Source of the DNA: Misgurnus anguillicaudatus
Taxonomy: Eukaryota > Chordata > Actinopteri > Cypriniformes > Cobitidae
Assembly: GCF_027580225.2 (NCBI RefSeq)
Contig: NC_073346.2
Location: forward strand, 7,156,001-7,220,000
DNA: 64,000 nt
Reading direction: 5' to 3'
Shown here: in pieces, positions 10,955 through 21,720 of the stretch
How the letters are laid out: each line of letters starts with the position of its first letter
How positions within the stretch are numbered: position 1 is the first letter of the stretch
Translations under genes and position numbers: made by a program
Notes under the pieces: model-generated
The model's database searches: none
What the model was told of the DNA's origin: nothing
The model's input: the letters and a program-made list of their open reading frames with translations, nothing else

Positions 10955-11740
10955 AACAACCTTGGAAGTCATGCTTGGAGAAGACAGCTGGATTCTGGAG
11001 GCCAGCTGCCAAACTTCATTAAAAAATATTAATCCGGTTTTACTCTGCCATCATTAAATCCATTATTACACAATCAATAATTACATGGTTCCCTGCTGCA
11101 GCAGCCAAGGACAAGGCCAAGCTGCAGCGGGTGATCCGCTCGGCAGAGAGAGTGATCAACACCTCTCTACCTTCTCTGGAATCCCTTCACAACATCAGGG
11201 CTGTGAGAAGGGCAAGAAAAATTATGTCTGACCCATCTCATCCAGGCTGTACCATGTTTCAGCTGCTCCTTTCAGGTAGAAGGCTTCGGCTCCCGAGAAC
11301 TGCAAAATCCCGGCATCGCCTGAGCTTCTTTCCCACGGCCGCCAGGCTGCTTAATGACAATTCAATTCCTTTTCAGGACTGAATGCACTGTTTGCACTTT
11401 ATTGTTTCTATTACTCCTACTTTTATCATTCAGTATTAGTGTAAGTATCATTATTACTCTTAGCACCTTCCATTCACCTTCCATATGACTGTGTATTGTC
11501 ATATCTTGTTCTGTCTTAATGTTTCGTTTGCCACATTACATCCATGCGTGACTGGATGTAAAGAATTCCAATTGTGTTTGACACTATATTGCAATAAATT
11601 GAACCTTGAACCTTCATCTCTACCAAAATGGGAAACCGGGTCATCCCCCGCGTGCCTGTCTCCTGGCGTCTTTGAAAAGGACGCTCCCTCGGAAGAAAGC
11701 GCGATACACAGCACGGGTGGCTACAACAAAGGCAAGAGAA

Positions 11741-11794
11741 TGTCAGAAGTGGGATTCGAACCCACGCCTCCAGAGGAGACTGCGACCTGGGCGC
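11741..11794 (-). pseudogene. tRNA-Leu(CAG), 3' fragment split by transposon
   Basis: Unit 5. The 3' half (T arm, variable arm, 3' anticodon stem) is intact up to 11787. The next seven bases, 11788-11794, are the target duplication TGGGCGC. All other Leu copies read TGAACGC there, so the interrupted copy differed at the two bases 5' of the anticodon or was altered with the insertion. The remainder of the gene lies 10 kb away at 21842-21870. Confidence 0.95.
11788..11794. repeat. Target site duplication, left copy
   Basis: TGGGCGC, identical to 21835-21841. The net gain over an uninterrupted unit is 10,047 bp, equal to the element plus one 7-bp copy. An 8-bp duplication with one mismatch (TGGGCGCC / TGGGCGCA) is also possible. 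Confidence 0.85.
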
Positions 11795-11795
11795 C

Positions 11796-11817
11796 AGCTG
11801 CCGAAGGATAGTCCAAC
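11796..11817 (+). repeat. Left terminal inverted repeat
   Basis: Begins AGCTG and ends ATAGTCCAAC; 18 of 22 bases match the reverse complement of 21813-21834. One extra C (11795) lies outside it on this side. Confidence 0.8.
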
Positions 11818-11819
11818 AT

Positions 11820-11960
11820 AATGTTGAAAAATGTTGAAGCACAGCCAATCAAATCGAAGCGCTTCAACATTTAGAGCCAATCGAGTCGAAGCGCTTCAAC
11901 ATTTGCAGCCAATCACAGAGCGGAAGTTTCAACATTTTCAACATTTGACCAATCAGAGTG
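11820..11960 (+). promoter_or_regulatory. Subterminal repeats with four CCAATC boxes
   Basis: Imperfect ~32-40-bp direct repeats, each with CCAATC (11845, 11877, 11909, 11949) followed by CTTCAACATTT-type sequence; two copies contain the palindrome GAAGCGCTTC. CCAAT arrays are NF-Y-type promoter elements; subterminal repeats in DNA transposons also commonly bind transposase. Either role is inference. They lie ~430-550 bp upstream of the proposed start codon. Confidence 0.6.
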
Positions 11961-11976
11961 AAAGAGAAAGTCTTCG

Positions 11977-11987
11977 GGTACGATTCC
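11977..11987 (+). promoter_or_regulatory. tRNA B-box-like motif near left end
   Basis: GGTACGATTCC, one base from the Pol III B-box pattern GGTTCGANNCC, preceded by AAAGTCTTCG. A similar motif lies inverted near the right end (21599-21609). No matching A box or cloverleaf found, so it is not a tRNA gene. Confidence 0.4.
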
Positions 11988-12292
11988 CCTCCTCACCTGT
12001 AGGTGGAGTAAGAGTGATGCTCGATGACGTGTTACTGCTCTTCTATTTTTTTTTTTTTGAGTTGCCCCTCTTCGCCAGTAGGGGGAGTAGGCTAAAATGT
12101 CAATAAAGTTGCCGAAATTGGCCGAAAGTGTACGGTCTTTGACGAGAGGGATAAGACTACCTAACTGGGAGTGTCAGAGGTCAAAAAAGTTCAGTAGAAG
12201 GTTCATGCCCTACGACGAGCATCATTGCCACGGACATCAACATCTTTAAACGGAGGACAAATATTTGTATCTTTTATTACGGGCTATAACCG

Positions 12293-12381
12293 GTAAGAAT
12301 GCATAACTTGATAGCATAATTAATTCTGAGAGATAATTAGAGTTTAATTTTTAATTAGTATAGTTTTTAACAACTGTTTAG
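12293..12381 (+). other. Putative 5' UTR intron of the transposase gene
   Basis: Donor CCG|GTAAGAAT and acceptor TGTTTAG|GACAAG lie 9 bp upstream of the proposed ATG at 12391. The donor is strong. A noncoding first exon ending at 12292 is inferred; no clear TATA box was identified. Confidence 0.5.
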
Positions 12382-12390
12382 GACAAGACA

Positions 12391-15300
12391 ATGTCTACAA
12401 AAAAATCGCACAAAGGCATGTCGGACGCTGAATGGATTTCACGTCTAAGAAAGTTTGCCAGTACAGGTGTTTGGCCTTCAGAAGAAGGTAATAGACCAGC
12501 TCCTAGACAAAAAAAGTGGCACGAGCTTTATCAAAGGGTAAGTGTGTGTTTTTTGTTATTTTTGCGTAAGAAAACAATGAACGGACCTAAGTGTTTGTTG
12601 ACTTGCATAATTAAGCATTTACAATAGAACTGGCTATAACTGTATTTCCATAATAGTAACTAATGAGAGTACATTAGTGTTTGTTGACATGCATAATTAA
12701 ACAGTAAAAGTAGAACTGTTTGTTTACTGTATTTACATAATAAAGCAAGAGATTAGTAATCTCATTCATTAGTCTCATTCATTACAACATTGTAACGTGA
12801 CTTGGGATTTACATGGTGTAATTGTTTAAATCCATTTATTTATTTATTTATTTATGATTGAATGTACTACTGACTACTGTTGTACTATAAAAGAAAAGCT
12901 ACTTGAAACAAAGATTTGAGAAAGTGGGGGTAGGGATGGTTGGGGGTTTCAGTCAAGGTGTGACTTGTGTTTTTCCTTTACACGATCTTTTAAGGGAATC
13001 ACTCCCTTAAAAGTCACTCCCTTAGTTTTATTCTTAAATTACAAATGCATGTACTGTGTATTAAATTTGCCACAATGTTTATAGATTGAAAAATGCCCGA
13101 TGCACTCTCGTGGCCAGACAACATTGTTTGGAGGTGTCCTAAAGTGCACATGTGGTTTTCACACTCAAAAGGTAAAATACATTTCAATATGTTGCAAGTA
13201 AAAAAGAACAATGCTTTTCTTTCAAATATGATTGTATGTAATTTTTGGTTGTCTTTATCAGCCACCTATGTCTACTGGACAGACACCAAGGGTCATGCAA
13301 CAACAGTCTGCTGCTGCTATTGGATCACCACAGGAGGAGAGTCAGCATCAACCCCAGGTCCAGCCTCAACCTCAGGTCCAGCCTCAACCTCAGGTCCAGC
13401 ATCAACCTCAGGTCCAGCATCAACCTCAGGTCCAGCATCAACCTCAGGTCCAGCATCAACCTCAGGTCCAGCATCAACCTCAGGTCCAGCCTCAGCCTCC
13501 ACCCCAGCGTACTCCATCAAGGATTTCGCCAAGTTTGTCACAGGTAGATTAATTACATTTTTTACAGGACTTGCAATGTTAACTATACATTTAAGTATCA
13601 AAGTCTGTATTGATTGGAAATCAATTGGAAGTATAGAAAGTAAAGGCTGAGATGTTTTCACATTTGCCTGCCAACTGACACACCCTGTGGCGTCTGCTGA
13701 TTGGTCAGTTTAAATATCTTGTGTCAAGGTATGATTGTTCCCTTGCTTTGCAACCTATATGCCCTATCGTTCCTGCCCTCTATAAAAGGCAGGGCTTTTT
13801 TAACCCATCGCTGTGTAAATATTGTGTAGAACATACTGCTGAGTTAAAAGTTACCCAATGCTGGGTTGTTTTTATTTGTTTATTTGTTTATTTATATGGA
13901 TCCCAACATTTTAATAATCACAGTTGATAAATATACACATATACACATTACATATATATACATACATACATACACATACTCATACCTAAAATCTAGTTTC
14001 AATTTATAACAGGACTAGACAATAATGCCCACCTTGTTGCTAAAGATTCTAGTTGGCACTTTAACTATTTGATGTTAATTGCAGACACTTAAATAGGAAA
14101 TTACTTTCTTTTTCTTTGTGCATCTGTCATCATTCCAATCAATGTTCAATGTTCTCCAAGCAAGTAAAGTTCACAGTTAACATCAGAGACATTATCAAGC
14201 ATTTCACCTAAGCATGTTAGATAGTCAATGTGTGCATCAGTAGGTCTATAACAGCATCTCACAAGCACTGGTCTCATATAAGGTACATGGACTTCTACCC
14301 ATATAGCTTCAATGTCATCGCGTATTAAATTTTGTTTTAACTTACAAGGAATGTTGCTTTGCACAAAGATGGCCACACCACCACCAAATTTATTTTAACA
14401 CGTGGTTTGGTAACAACAGCCCAGCATGATGTAATATGTAACCCAATGTTGTTCTGTCCAATATTTATCCAGTGATAGGTTAAAATAACCCAGCATTTTT
14501 ACAGCGTGTTCTTGGATTCTCCTCTTCCTCTCTACTTTGGCTCTGCTGTTGTAGGGTAAAGACCATTAAACTACACAGCAAAGTGCCTTATGGTTTTTCC
14601 CTTTATTTTGGTCTTCTTTATTTTGGCAGTTAAAGCTACTTTTTCTGTCATGTATGCAAAATTGACTTAAGTAGTAAATATGTAGTAAATATGTTAATAC
14701 TTTATCTGCATTTATCATGCAGCCATTTCAGGTCTAATTAAAAGTAATTTTATTTTTTCCCCACTGTGCTAACACAAATTGTTTTGCCCTATTTCAGTTT
14801 ACCAAGTCAAGATTTAGCGGGTCTCATATTGCTGCAGCGAAGCCCAATCTAAAGATGGCTAGAAGACCATCTCAGGCTACTGACCAACCTAGCTCAACAG
14901 CACTGTCCAGTTCCCCTATACCAAGCACCACTGTAAGTATAGGCCACATTGCATTTGCATCATTCTTTTCTCCATTTATTATTCCAGGAAACCATAATAT
15001 AATGAAGTAAGAACAATACTACACATTACTATACAGTGCTTTATTTTAAATAGATTTACTATCACAAATTTGGTGTGGTCAGCAATATTTATTTTTTAAG
15101 AAATTGACACTCTTATTCAGCAATGCATTGCATGCACATTACATTTATCGAAAACAACAATTGTTTCATTTTAAAATATAAAAAATTGTAACCCTAAAGG
15201 GTGTTTCAAGTGTAATATTTCTGTAAAGGCTAGGGACAGAAAAATGGACATTTCCGTAGAATGACAGAATACTGAACACATACTACTGAACAGTGGTGTA

Positions 15301-18300
15301 TTGTTACATCAAGGATGACATTAAATAATTGAACAGTTATATTTGATGTCTTTCTACTGTTATGTAAAATATATTGCACTGCATGTTTGGACAGACACAA
15401 GACCCTGGACTTCCAGTCTCCGTCCCCAGATCAACTGCCGATGTTACCAGTCCCACATCATCATGCAGCGTTGTCTCCGTAAGTTGTTTAATATTCTACT
15501 GGTCCAGTGGGCTTTATTATGTTTGCATATTAATTGTCACACACAATGGGGCCAGCCAACTGACACTTTTGTAACAATTTTAAATTCTGAACACCTTTGC
15601 CACGAATGTATCCATTTGTCAGTATTTGATATCTAGTAATAGATAAAGGCTCACATGCCCAGAAATGATACATTTTATTATTTTTATATAATTACCTTTT
15701 TTAATGACTGTAGTGTGGCTAATTTAAAGTTACCAGTTTGTACATTGTAAAAAGTTTCATGGGTTTTTTGACTTTTATTTGCTTTCAACATTTGAGATAT
15801 CAAATACACTGGACAAATGTTTACATAAAGTTTTCAACACAGAATAATAACAAAATTTCTAAAAAAAAGATCCAAAGTTTACATACCCCTTATTCACTGT
15901 ACAATATTACTTAGTTTTTATGTTTTGTGATAGTTTACATATTATAGTTTACATATACCTGCCTTTTTATTGTATGGTGTTGACGTCATGAGCATCGCTG
16001 AATGTTTTAATTTATTGAAGTAGTTGTGTATGAGTTTCTTAATTGTTCACAATGTAAGAATATTAATCTTAACATCATACAGTCACTGGTGAAAAGGAAT
16101 CAACTATGCATAAAATGCTGAATTGCAAAGATTCTTGTCAGAGTCATGTATCCAGTTTTTCCTTATTTTATGTTATTTGATTTAATCCTGTTTATTGTCT
16201 TGTTAATTAGCTCCGCCTCTGTTCTCATTATTTTCAATCGTCCTCACCTGTGTCTTGTTTAATTTGATTATCCGTCCTGTGTATTTATAGCCTGTCTGTG
16301 ATTCAATTCCTTTTCTCATCTTAGTTGGTGTAAAATGTTGTTTTAGTGTGTTGTGCTCCTCTGGTTGTCTGGTCATTGCTAATTTTGTAATTAAAGTTTT
16401 TTCTTTATCCTCCTGCATACACAACTGTTGTAATTCTGCAGAAACTCGATGAATTAAATAGATAGACACGGTAAACTAAGTTTTAATGACTACAGCTGAA
16501 AAATACTTTTTAGTGTGAAAATAATCAGTGTTTTATAGATGTTATTTAGATGAGCATTTTATTTAAGGGTCGTCTTGGATAAAGCGTTATTTAACAAAGG
16601 GAACTTAAGGGACTAAATGTTTTGTCTCTTTTTCCTCACAGAGTGCTCCTACTGCGCTGTTACAAGCACCAAGTGTACTACCGCTTCCTCGTTTGTGGTC
16701 GGAGACCTTGCCACCAGAGGATCACAGGTGGATTGCAAGCCGGCTTTTTAAAATGGGGTCCAGGGGAAAGCCGGAACTCCGTGACAACCTTCAGCTCTGG
16801 TATCACCCACCACAGCCTGCACTGACATACAATCAGGCTCCTGCTCCTGACAGATTTTTTTGTCATGCCCTTTTGCTGTGGATGCCGTATAAGCTGTGGA
16901 AGGTCAAGGTTCTCTGTCCCAATCCTGCCTGTGGACAGCATCAACTGACAGGAGGCGGTCTGCATAAAAGGGCACGGCAAGTTCATGACATTGACAGGAT
17001 GTACAACATGGTCACAGAAACCCTCATCTGTAAGAAGTGTAAAGCTTCTCACGTGTCCTGGAGTCAGACTGTCCTGCAACAGCTGGATCTGGGTCATTGC
17101 TCTGAGTTTCGGGTCATCCTCACGCAGAAGTGAGTACACTTTAATTTCCTCAAGTTGTTAGCCCATCATCCCATATTTGCAAACACTTTAAATATTTTTG
17201 TGTGGTGTAAATAATGTATCTGTGGATTTTGCTTTTTTTTAGGTATGCATGTGATCTGAGAGTCATTAGACTCTTGCGTGAACGTGGCCTAGGCAACAGC
17301 CCCACGCGTGTTATTAAACAGCTGCGTGAGAACCACAGCGAGGAGTGGCTCCAGCGTCTGGCCCGGTACACCACCCAGTGCATGGACTTCATCAACCGCC
17401 CTGGGGTGTTGCCAATGCAGTTCCAGGAACCTCCTGAGCCTACAGTGTTGCCGAGCGTCAAGTGGCTTCTCACTGTGTACAGCCAAGACATCCTGACAAG
17501 GCTGGATGAAATCCATGCCAGGATAACATCCACACATGGCACAGTGTTGAAAATGGATTCAACTAAAAAGGTTAGCAGTTAAATTCTATGTATGCCATTG
17601 TCTGTTTTATCGCAAAAAGGTGCTTTTTGTAATTTGCATGGTTGGTTTCATTACATTTGTAAAGCATGTTTCATATGTCTTTTGCAGATCACCAAGAAGC
17701 TGGCTGGGACAGCGAGGGGAACAGGAAACTGGCTCACCTCTGTTGGCAATGAGTTTGGTCAGGTGCTCATAAGTGTGTTGACAGCCCAGGAAGGAGCAGG
17801 ACTGGACATGATGATAGATGGTCTGGTGAAAAGATACCAGCAGGCTGGTGTGGATCCACCTGCTGTGTTGTATGTTGACTGTGGGTGCTGCACTGAGATG
17901 GGGGAAACCAAGCTGAAAACCAGGTTCAGAGGATGGCCAGATCTCTTAATAAGGCTGGACATCTGGCATTTCATGCGCAGGATTGCTGTGGGCTGTACAA
18001 CTGATGCCCATCAGCTTTATCCTATATTCATGGCACGACTGTCTGCATGCATCTTTGAATGGGATGCTGCTGATGTTGCTGTGCTACGCAGAGCCAAGAA
18101 AGAGCTGCTGGTGTCCCAGGGTTGGCCTGTGCTGACAGATGAAGTTGTCAATAAACATCTTTCCAAACAGGAGCTGGCTCTGCATTGTCGGAGGAGGACC
18201 CGTGGAGAGGAGACTACCATTCTTCTCCTTGAGCGGCTGCTAACAGAGCTCATGACCAGCAATGGCAGTGACTCTATGGGTGTTCCTCTTCTGGACAGAG

Positions 18301-20566
18301 AAAGGATGGAGCACATCTGGAGTGTCCAGAAGAAGCATGTCAAATGCATCCAGGACCCACCCGGTGTAGCCCTCTATACTGAGACGGGGACCTTAACCAA
18401 GGGAGGTGTGGTTCTGAAGACATACCGATGTGCCAGAGGATCCACATCTCTAGAGTCCTTTCATTTACATTTAAACCGTTTTATCCCAGGTATCTGTCTG
18501 TTACAAATACTTTGCATTTGTAAAAACAAACCATCATATATGCCTTTGTGTGTTTCTTTAATACCATCTAAACACTATTGTCTCTTTAAAGGTACCAGTG
18601 CCAACAGTCTTAACTTTCAGATTTATCTGCTGGAGGGACTAAACAGGTGGAATCAGGACCGGGAGGCTGCTTCCTTGTCATCAGGACCATCAGCTTTGTG
18701 CAGCTACACGGGAGAACTTGTTTACTGCGTAAACAGGAATTATGAAAAGCTGTTTGGCAAGAAAGTGGTCCCCACATTTCATCCACCTGCATGTTACACT
18801 GGTAAGAGAATTTGTTTTTGTTAATAAACCTGCAGTTTGTAAGTCTTATTTTTTATATAATTAACTCTCTTTTGTATTTAATTCCCTTTTTATTTGTTTA
18901 TTTAGGTGAACTTATTGGAGTGCAGTATTTATTCCACCAGACTGGTCGGGCACTGCAGGACATGAACCCAGACTCTGAGCAGACGGCAGAGCTTATAGAG
19001 GAACTTGATGTGGAGGAGAGGGAGGAAGATGAAGGGTTCTTTGACATCAATGAGGATCACACAATAAGAGATCCAGAGGCTGTTCTGTCACCGCCCTCCA
19101 CCATGACAAGGAGTCCCTCTACCTTGGTTGCAAGCAGTGCCACATCTATTCAGGCCTCCATATGTCCTTCACCGGTCCCTGAACCGGTTCTTCTGACACG
19201 TGACCCCTCACAGTCTCCAACTGCTCTCTCACCTGTTCACTTGGAGCCTGGAGATACTGGTGATGATGATGATGAAATGGTAAGTGTCACTTGTATGTGT
19301 TTCAATTTAACTAGAATATCTCAAATGGTGTTTGCAAATATCTGCTTCAGTGCATTTCAATTCAATTTCAGATATATTGAACTTAATAGAAATTAGTTTA
19401 TAAACAGAATGTGAATATCAAACAAAATATTTAGTGCAATTTGTTTTTAATAGGCTGTTGACTCCCAGAACGTGCCAGGATTCCAGCATGTGGACAGGCT
19501 GGCAGAATATCTGGTCGAGCTTAGGAAACGCACAGCCCTCAGCCTGACTAACCAGGAAGCAGAAACGATTATTGGACTTTGGCAAAACCTGGATGCCTTT
19601 GACAAGCGGCGGGTGGTGTATCGACCTCGTTTCAAGAAGAGACTGCTGACTGGACGGTTCAGAACACCAAAGACGCCCACTCGCACCCCTGGAGTAGAGA
19701 GCACCACCAGATGCGTGCTGGGTGCAAGCAGCGCACCTGCTCAGTGGCCTGACTGTTGCCGTCTGGTGGAAACCATTTTCATCAGGCTGTGCGTAATCCA
19801 CCTTGCCCCCAAAAGAAAAGGTGGGAAAACTTATTCGAGATGGTCTTTGATCCTAGAAGACTATCGCAAGATAAGGCAGCTTGTGTTTGGCAATGGCTTG
19901 GTGATGAACGAAACTTCATTGCAGCTGGTGGAGGTTAACCAGAACACCCTGATTGACTGGTACAACGTAAGAAATATAGACCAGCAAGTGACACTGCTAG
20001 TTCGAGGCCTTGATTTGCCTCATCCCATCCCTGAAGCTCAGGAGCCTCTTCAGGATGCCAAACGGCTACGAACTGAGCTGCAGCAACCAATGCAGATGCA
20101 CCAGTACAAGCTACCAGATAGCACAGCAGGACAGGCAAAGCAAAGAGTAATATCTATTAGGCAGCCCCCTCTCAGACCCAAAACACCATCAGCACCTGGA
20201 GCATCACTGCAAATGGTGTCAACAGGTTTCCAAAGTGTGCCGTTGCTCCAGTATGTGCCAATGGTGCAGGGAATGCCAATGGTGCAGGGCATGCCGGTAG
20301 TCCATGGTGTGCAAATGGTGCAGGGCATGCCAGTTTTACAGCCAGCAGTTGTGCAAGGCACCACCTTACAGCCAGGTCCTAGTCAAGGAACTATGCCCAA
20401 GAGACCCTACAAGCGAACAGTAGAGGCGAACACTTGCAAGAAGTGTGGCCAATTTAAGACTGCTGAAACTGGGCATAGCCAATACAGGGGCAAGGTGTAC
20501 TGTCCCCAGACTGAGACTGTGTCCAAAGAAGTGTGGTTGGAGAACATGCGTAGAATCTCCAACTAA
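12391..20566 (+). CDS. DDE transposase, Dada-like, 11 coding exons
   Basis: Exons: 12391-12537, 13085-13171, 13262-13543, 14798-14932, 15395-15478, 16642-17129, 17243-17570, 17688-18489, 18592-18801, 18906-19279, 19454-20566. All ten introns are GT-AG, all phases agree, total 4,050 nt, 1,349 residues, stop TAA. Role: cutting and joining the element ends, nuclear. Visible parts: Cys/His motif C53, H56, C70, C72, H75; Gln-rich QPQVQ repeat ~107-160; Ser/Pro linker to ~260; zinc ribbon C337, C342, C375, C378; catalytic core from ~505 with KMDSTKK (D513), LYVDCGCC (D581), DIWHFMRR (D608-x2-H611) and GSTSLESFHLHLNRFIPG (E773); acidic stretch ~900; VQGMP repeats; C-terminal C1307, C1310, H1320, C1329. 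The core layout D, D, (C/D)x2H, E is that of the IS256/MULE/hAT/P/Dada assemblage. The family is also common as unnamed fish proteins, some, as I recall, labelled with the DUF6729 domain. Start: first ATG after a good acceptor. Exons 1-5 are less certain than 6-11. Confidence 0.8.
13346..13507 (+). repeat. 18-bp coding minisatellite (Gln-rich hexapeptide)
   Basis: Nine consecutive 18-bp units within exon 3 encode (H/P)QPQVQ; the ninth is degenerate (PQPPPQ). All three forward frames and one reverse frame stay open across it; only the QPQVQ frame fits both splice phases (phase 0 on each side). Confidence 0.9.
13544..14797. other. Intron 3 with nested repeats
   Basis: 1,254 bp. Contains a LINE endonuclease fragment (14146-14394, minus) and a pair of inverted repeats, AATGCTGGGTTGTTTTTA at 13857-13874 and TAAAATAACCCAGCATT at 14481-14497, that may bound an old MITE-like insertion. 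A CA/TA-rich tract lies at 13927-13985. Confidence 0.55.
14146..14394 (-). pseudogene. LINE endonuclease fragment
   Basis: Minus-strand frame reads NKFGGGVAIFVQSNIP, later IEAIWVEVHVPY, then VRCCYRPTDAHIDYL and CELYLLG, the pattern of the apurinic-type endonuclease domain in fish LINE ORF2. Only ~83 codons survive, with no reverse transcriptase nearby, and it lies antisense within the transposase intron, so it is a relic. Confidence 0.7.
14933..15394. other. Intron 4, AT-rich, nothing recognised
   Basis: 462 bp between donor CT|GTAAGTAT and acceptor TTTGGACAG|ACACAA. No ORF or repeat family identified. Confidence 0.6.
15479..16641. other. Intron 5 with possible repeat relics
   Basis: 1,163 bp. 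15870-15960 contains repeated AGTTTACATA, reminiscent of Tc1/mariner ends but too decayed to assign. 16190-16470 has the G/T-rich low-complexity look of a fish interspersed repeat; I cannot name it. No coding potential seen. Confidence 0.4.
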
Positions 20567-20955
20567 TGTATACAGTTTTATGTTGGTAAAGTTCATTCTT
20601 AATATTTGATTGTTACTGTACTTTTAGTTGGTTTTAAAAGTGTTTTTTAATATTGCATTTAACTTTTTGTTCTTTTTTTTTACTTTTTACCATTTAATAT
20701 TCATTACTGTTCTTTTAAATTTTGTAAACGCATTTAAAACATTGTCAAGTGATGACTTTTGACTTGGTTGGCATGCGATATTTGCACCCAATATAACACT
20801 TGCTTGTACAAAGGATTATTGGTGTATCTTTTTGTTCTCACAACATAAGAATTACCATAGAAATGTCTATTTAAAGTATTTATTTAGAATTTATTTATTG
20901 CTTTTTTGTGTTTTTTGTTTTTTAAATTCATTTCAAGTTTCATCTGACTTTTGTA

Positions 20956-20961
20956 AATAAA
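20956..20961 (+). promoter_or_regulatory. Polyadenylation signal AATAAA
   Basis: Canonical hexamer about 390 nt after the transposase stop codon, followed within 30 nt by a G/T-rich stretch (GTGGTTGTACTTTTG) suitable as a downstream element. Confidence 0.65.
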
Positions 20962-21093
20962 AACACATTGTGGTTGTACTTTTGACTTTGTGTCATTACT
21001 CTTAGTAAAGGCAATACTCCGTAAGTTGCAATAATAACATTTGTATATAAAATGAATAACAGTGCTTTTATACTTCTTGTAACATTACTACTA

Positions 21094-21526
21094 ACAATTA
21101 TGGTAACATCTGAATCTGCAAGTGTCTGGTTTAAATATATATTAACAAAATACAGAATCAGTATAACACATCAACAATTCATACAACAACAGAATAATAA
21201 GTACAAATACTACCACTAAATAATAACAACAGAATTGGCACGGTGCATAAAATTTTATTTATTCAAATACCATAAAGAAAATTAGTACATCTGTATTCCA
21301 TAAACAATAATTATGGTTACAGTTACATCTGAATCTGCAAGTGTCTGGCTTAAATATATATATACTAGCCAAATACTGAATTAGTATAACATCAACAACA
21401 ATTTATACCAGAATAATTACAAATACTACCACTAAATGATAACAACAAAATTGGCACGGTGCATAAATACATTTTATTTATTCAAATATCATAACGAAAT
21501 TAATACATGTGTATTCCATAAACAAC
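21094..21526. repeat. Diverged ~215-bp direct duplication in transposon 3' region
   Basis: Copy 1 ~21094-21306, copy 2 ~21307-21526. Both contain ACATCTGAATCTGCAAGTG, TACTACCACTAAAT and TTGGCACGGTGCATAAA in order and end at ATTCCATAAACAA. Scattered substitutions and small indels show it is not very recent. Confidence 0.85.
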
Positions 21527-21598
21527 GCAACAGCATGCGTTCAAGAATTTGATAAAAAATTAAATATCACAAAATATTACAGAAAAGTGCCTTTGGCT

Positions 21599-21609
21599 GG
21601 ATTCGAACC
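21599..21609 (-). promoter_or_regulatory. tRNA B-box-like motif near right end
   Basis: On the minus strand GGTTCGAATCC, a perfect B box, preceded by AAAGACTC much as the left motif is preceded by AAAGTCTTCG. The flanking bases do not form a good T stem. Confidence 0.45.
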
Positions 21610-21720
21610 GAGTCTTTGGCGCGTACCTGCAATAGGAAACAATGTATTTAAAATGGGTCATTTCCGTCGCGTAAACTGCATAAACAATCAGACAGAAGAA
21701 AGATCTGTCACCAAACATCC

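Larger units (their letters stand above)
1..11794. repeat. Tandem tRNA array, left block (units 1-5)
   Basis: Head-to-tail copies of a ~2,572-bp unit, each with Met(+), Glu(+), Arg(-), Leu(-) tRNA genes and a LINE 3' fragment. Unit starts, taken at the first base of tRNA-Met: 2524, 5235, 7807, 10376; unit 1 enters already inside tRNA-Met. Unit 2 is longer by 139 bp because of an internal duplication. Units 1-4 share spacer variants that differ from most units right of the transposon (for example GTCGGTGTGGG before tRNA-Met, against GTCGGTCTGGG in unit 5 and all later units). Confidence 0.97.

Noticed and set aside
13093..13171. Alternative reading frame of exon 2 starting at an internal ATG
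   Set aside because: Only the phase-0 frame from 13085 joins exons 1 and 3 without a frameshift, and it gives a Cys/His-rich peptide.
13346..13507. Short regular repeats that could suggest a CRISPR-like array
   Set aside because: Contiguous 18-bp units without spacers, inside a spliced eukaryotic exon; it is a coding minisatellite.
21581..21630. Possible extra tRNA near the transposon right end
   Set aside because: Only the B-box-like stretch is present; the T stem is poorly paired and no A box or acceptor stem was found.
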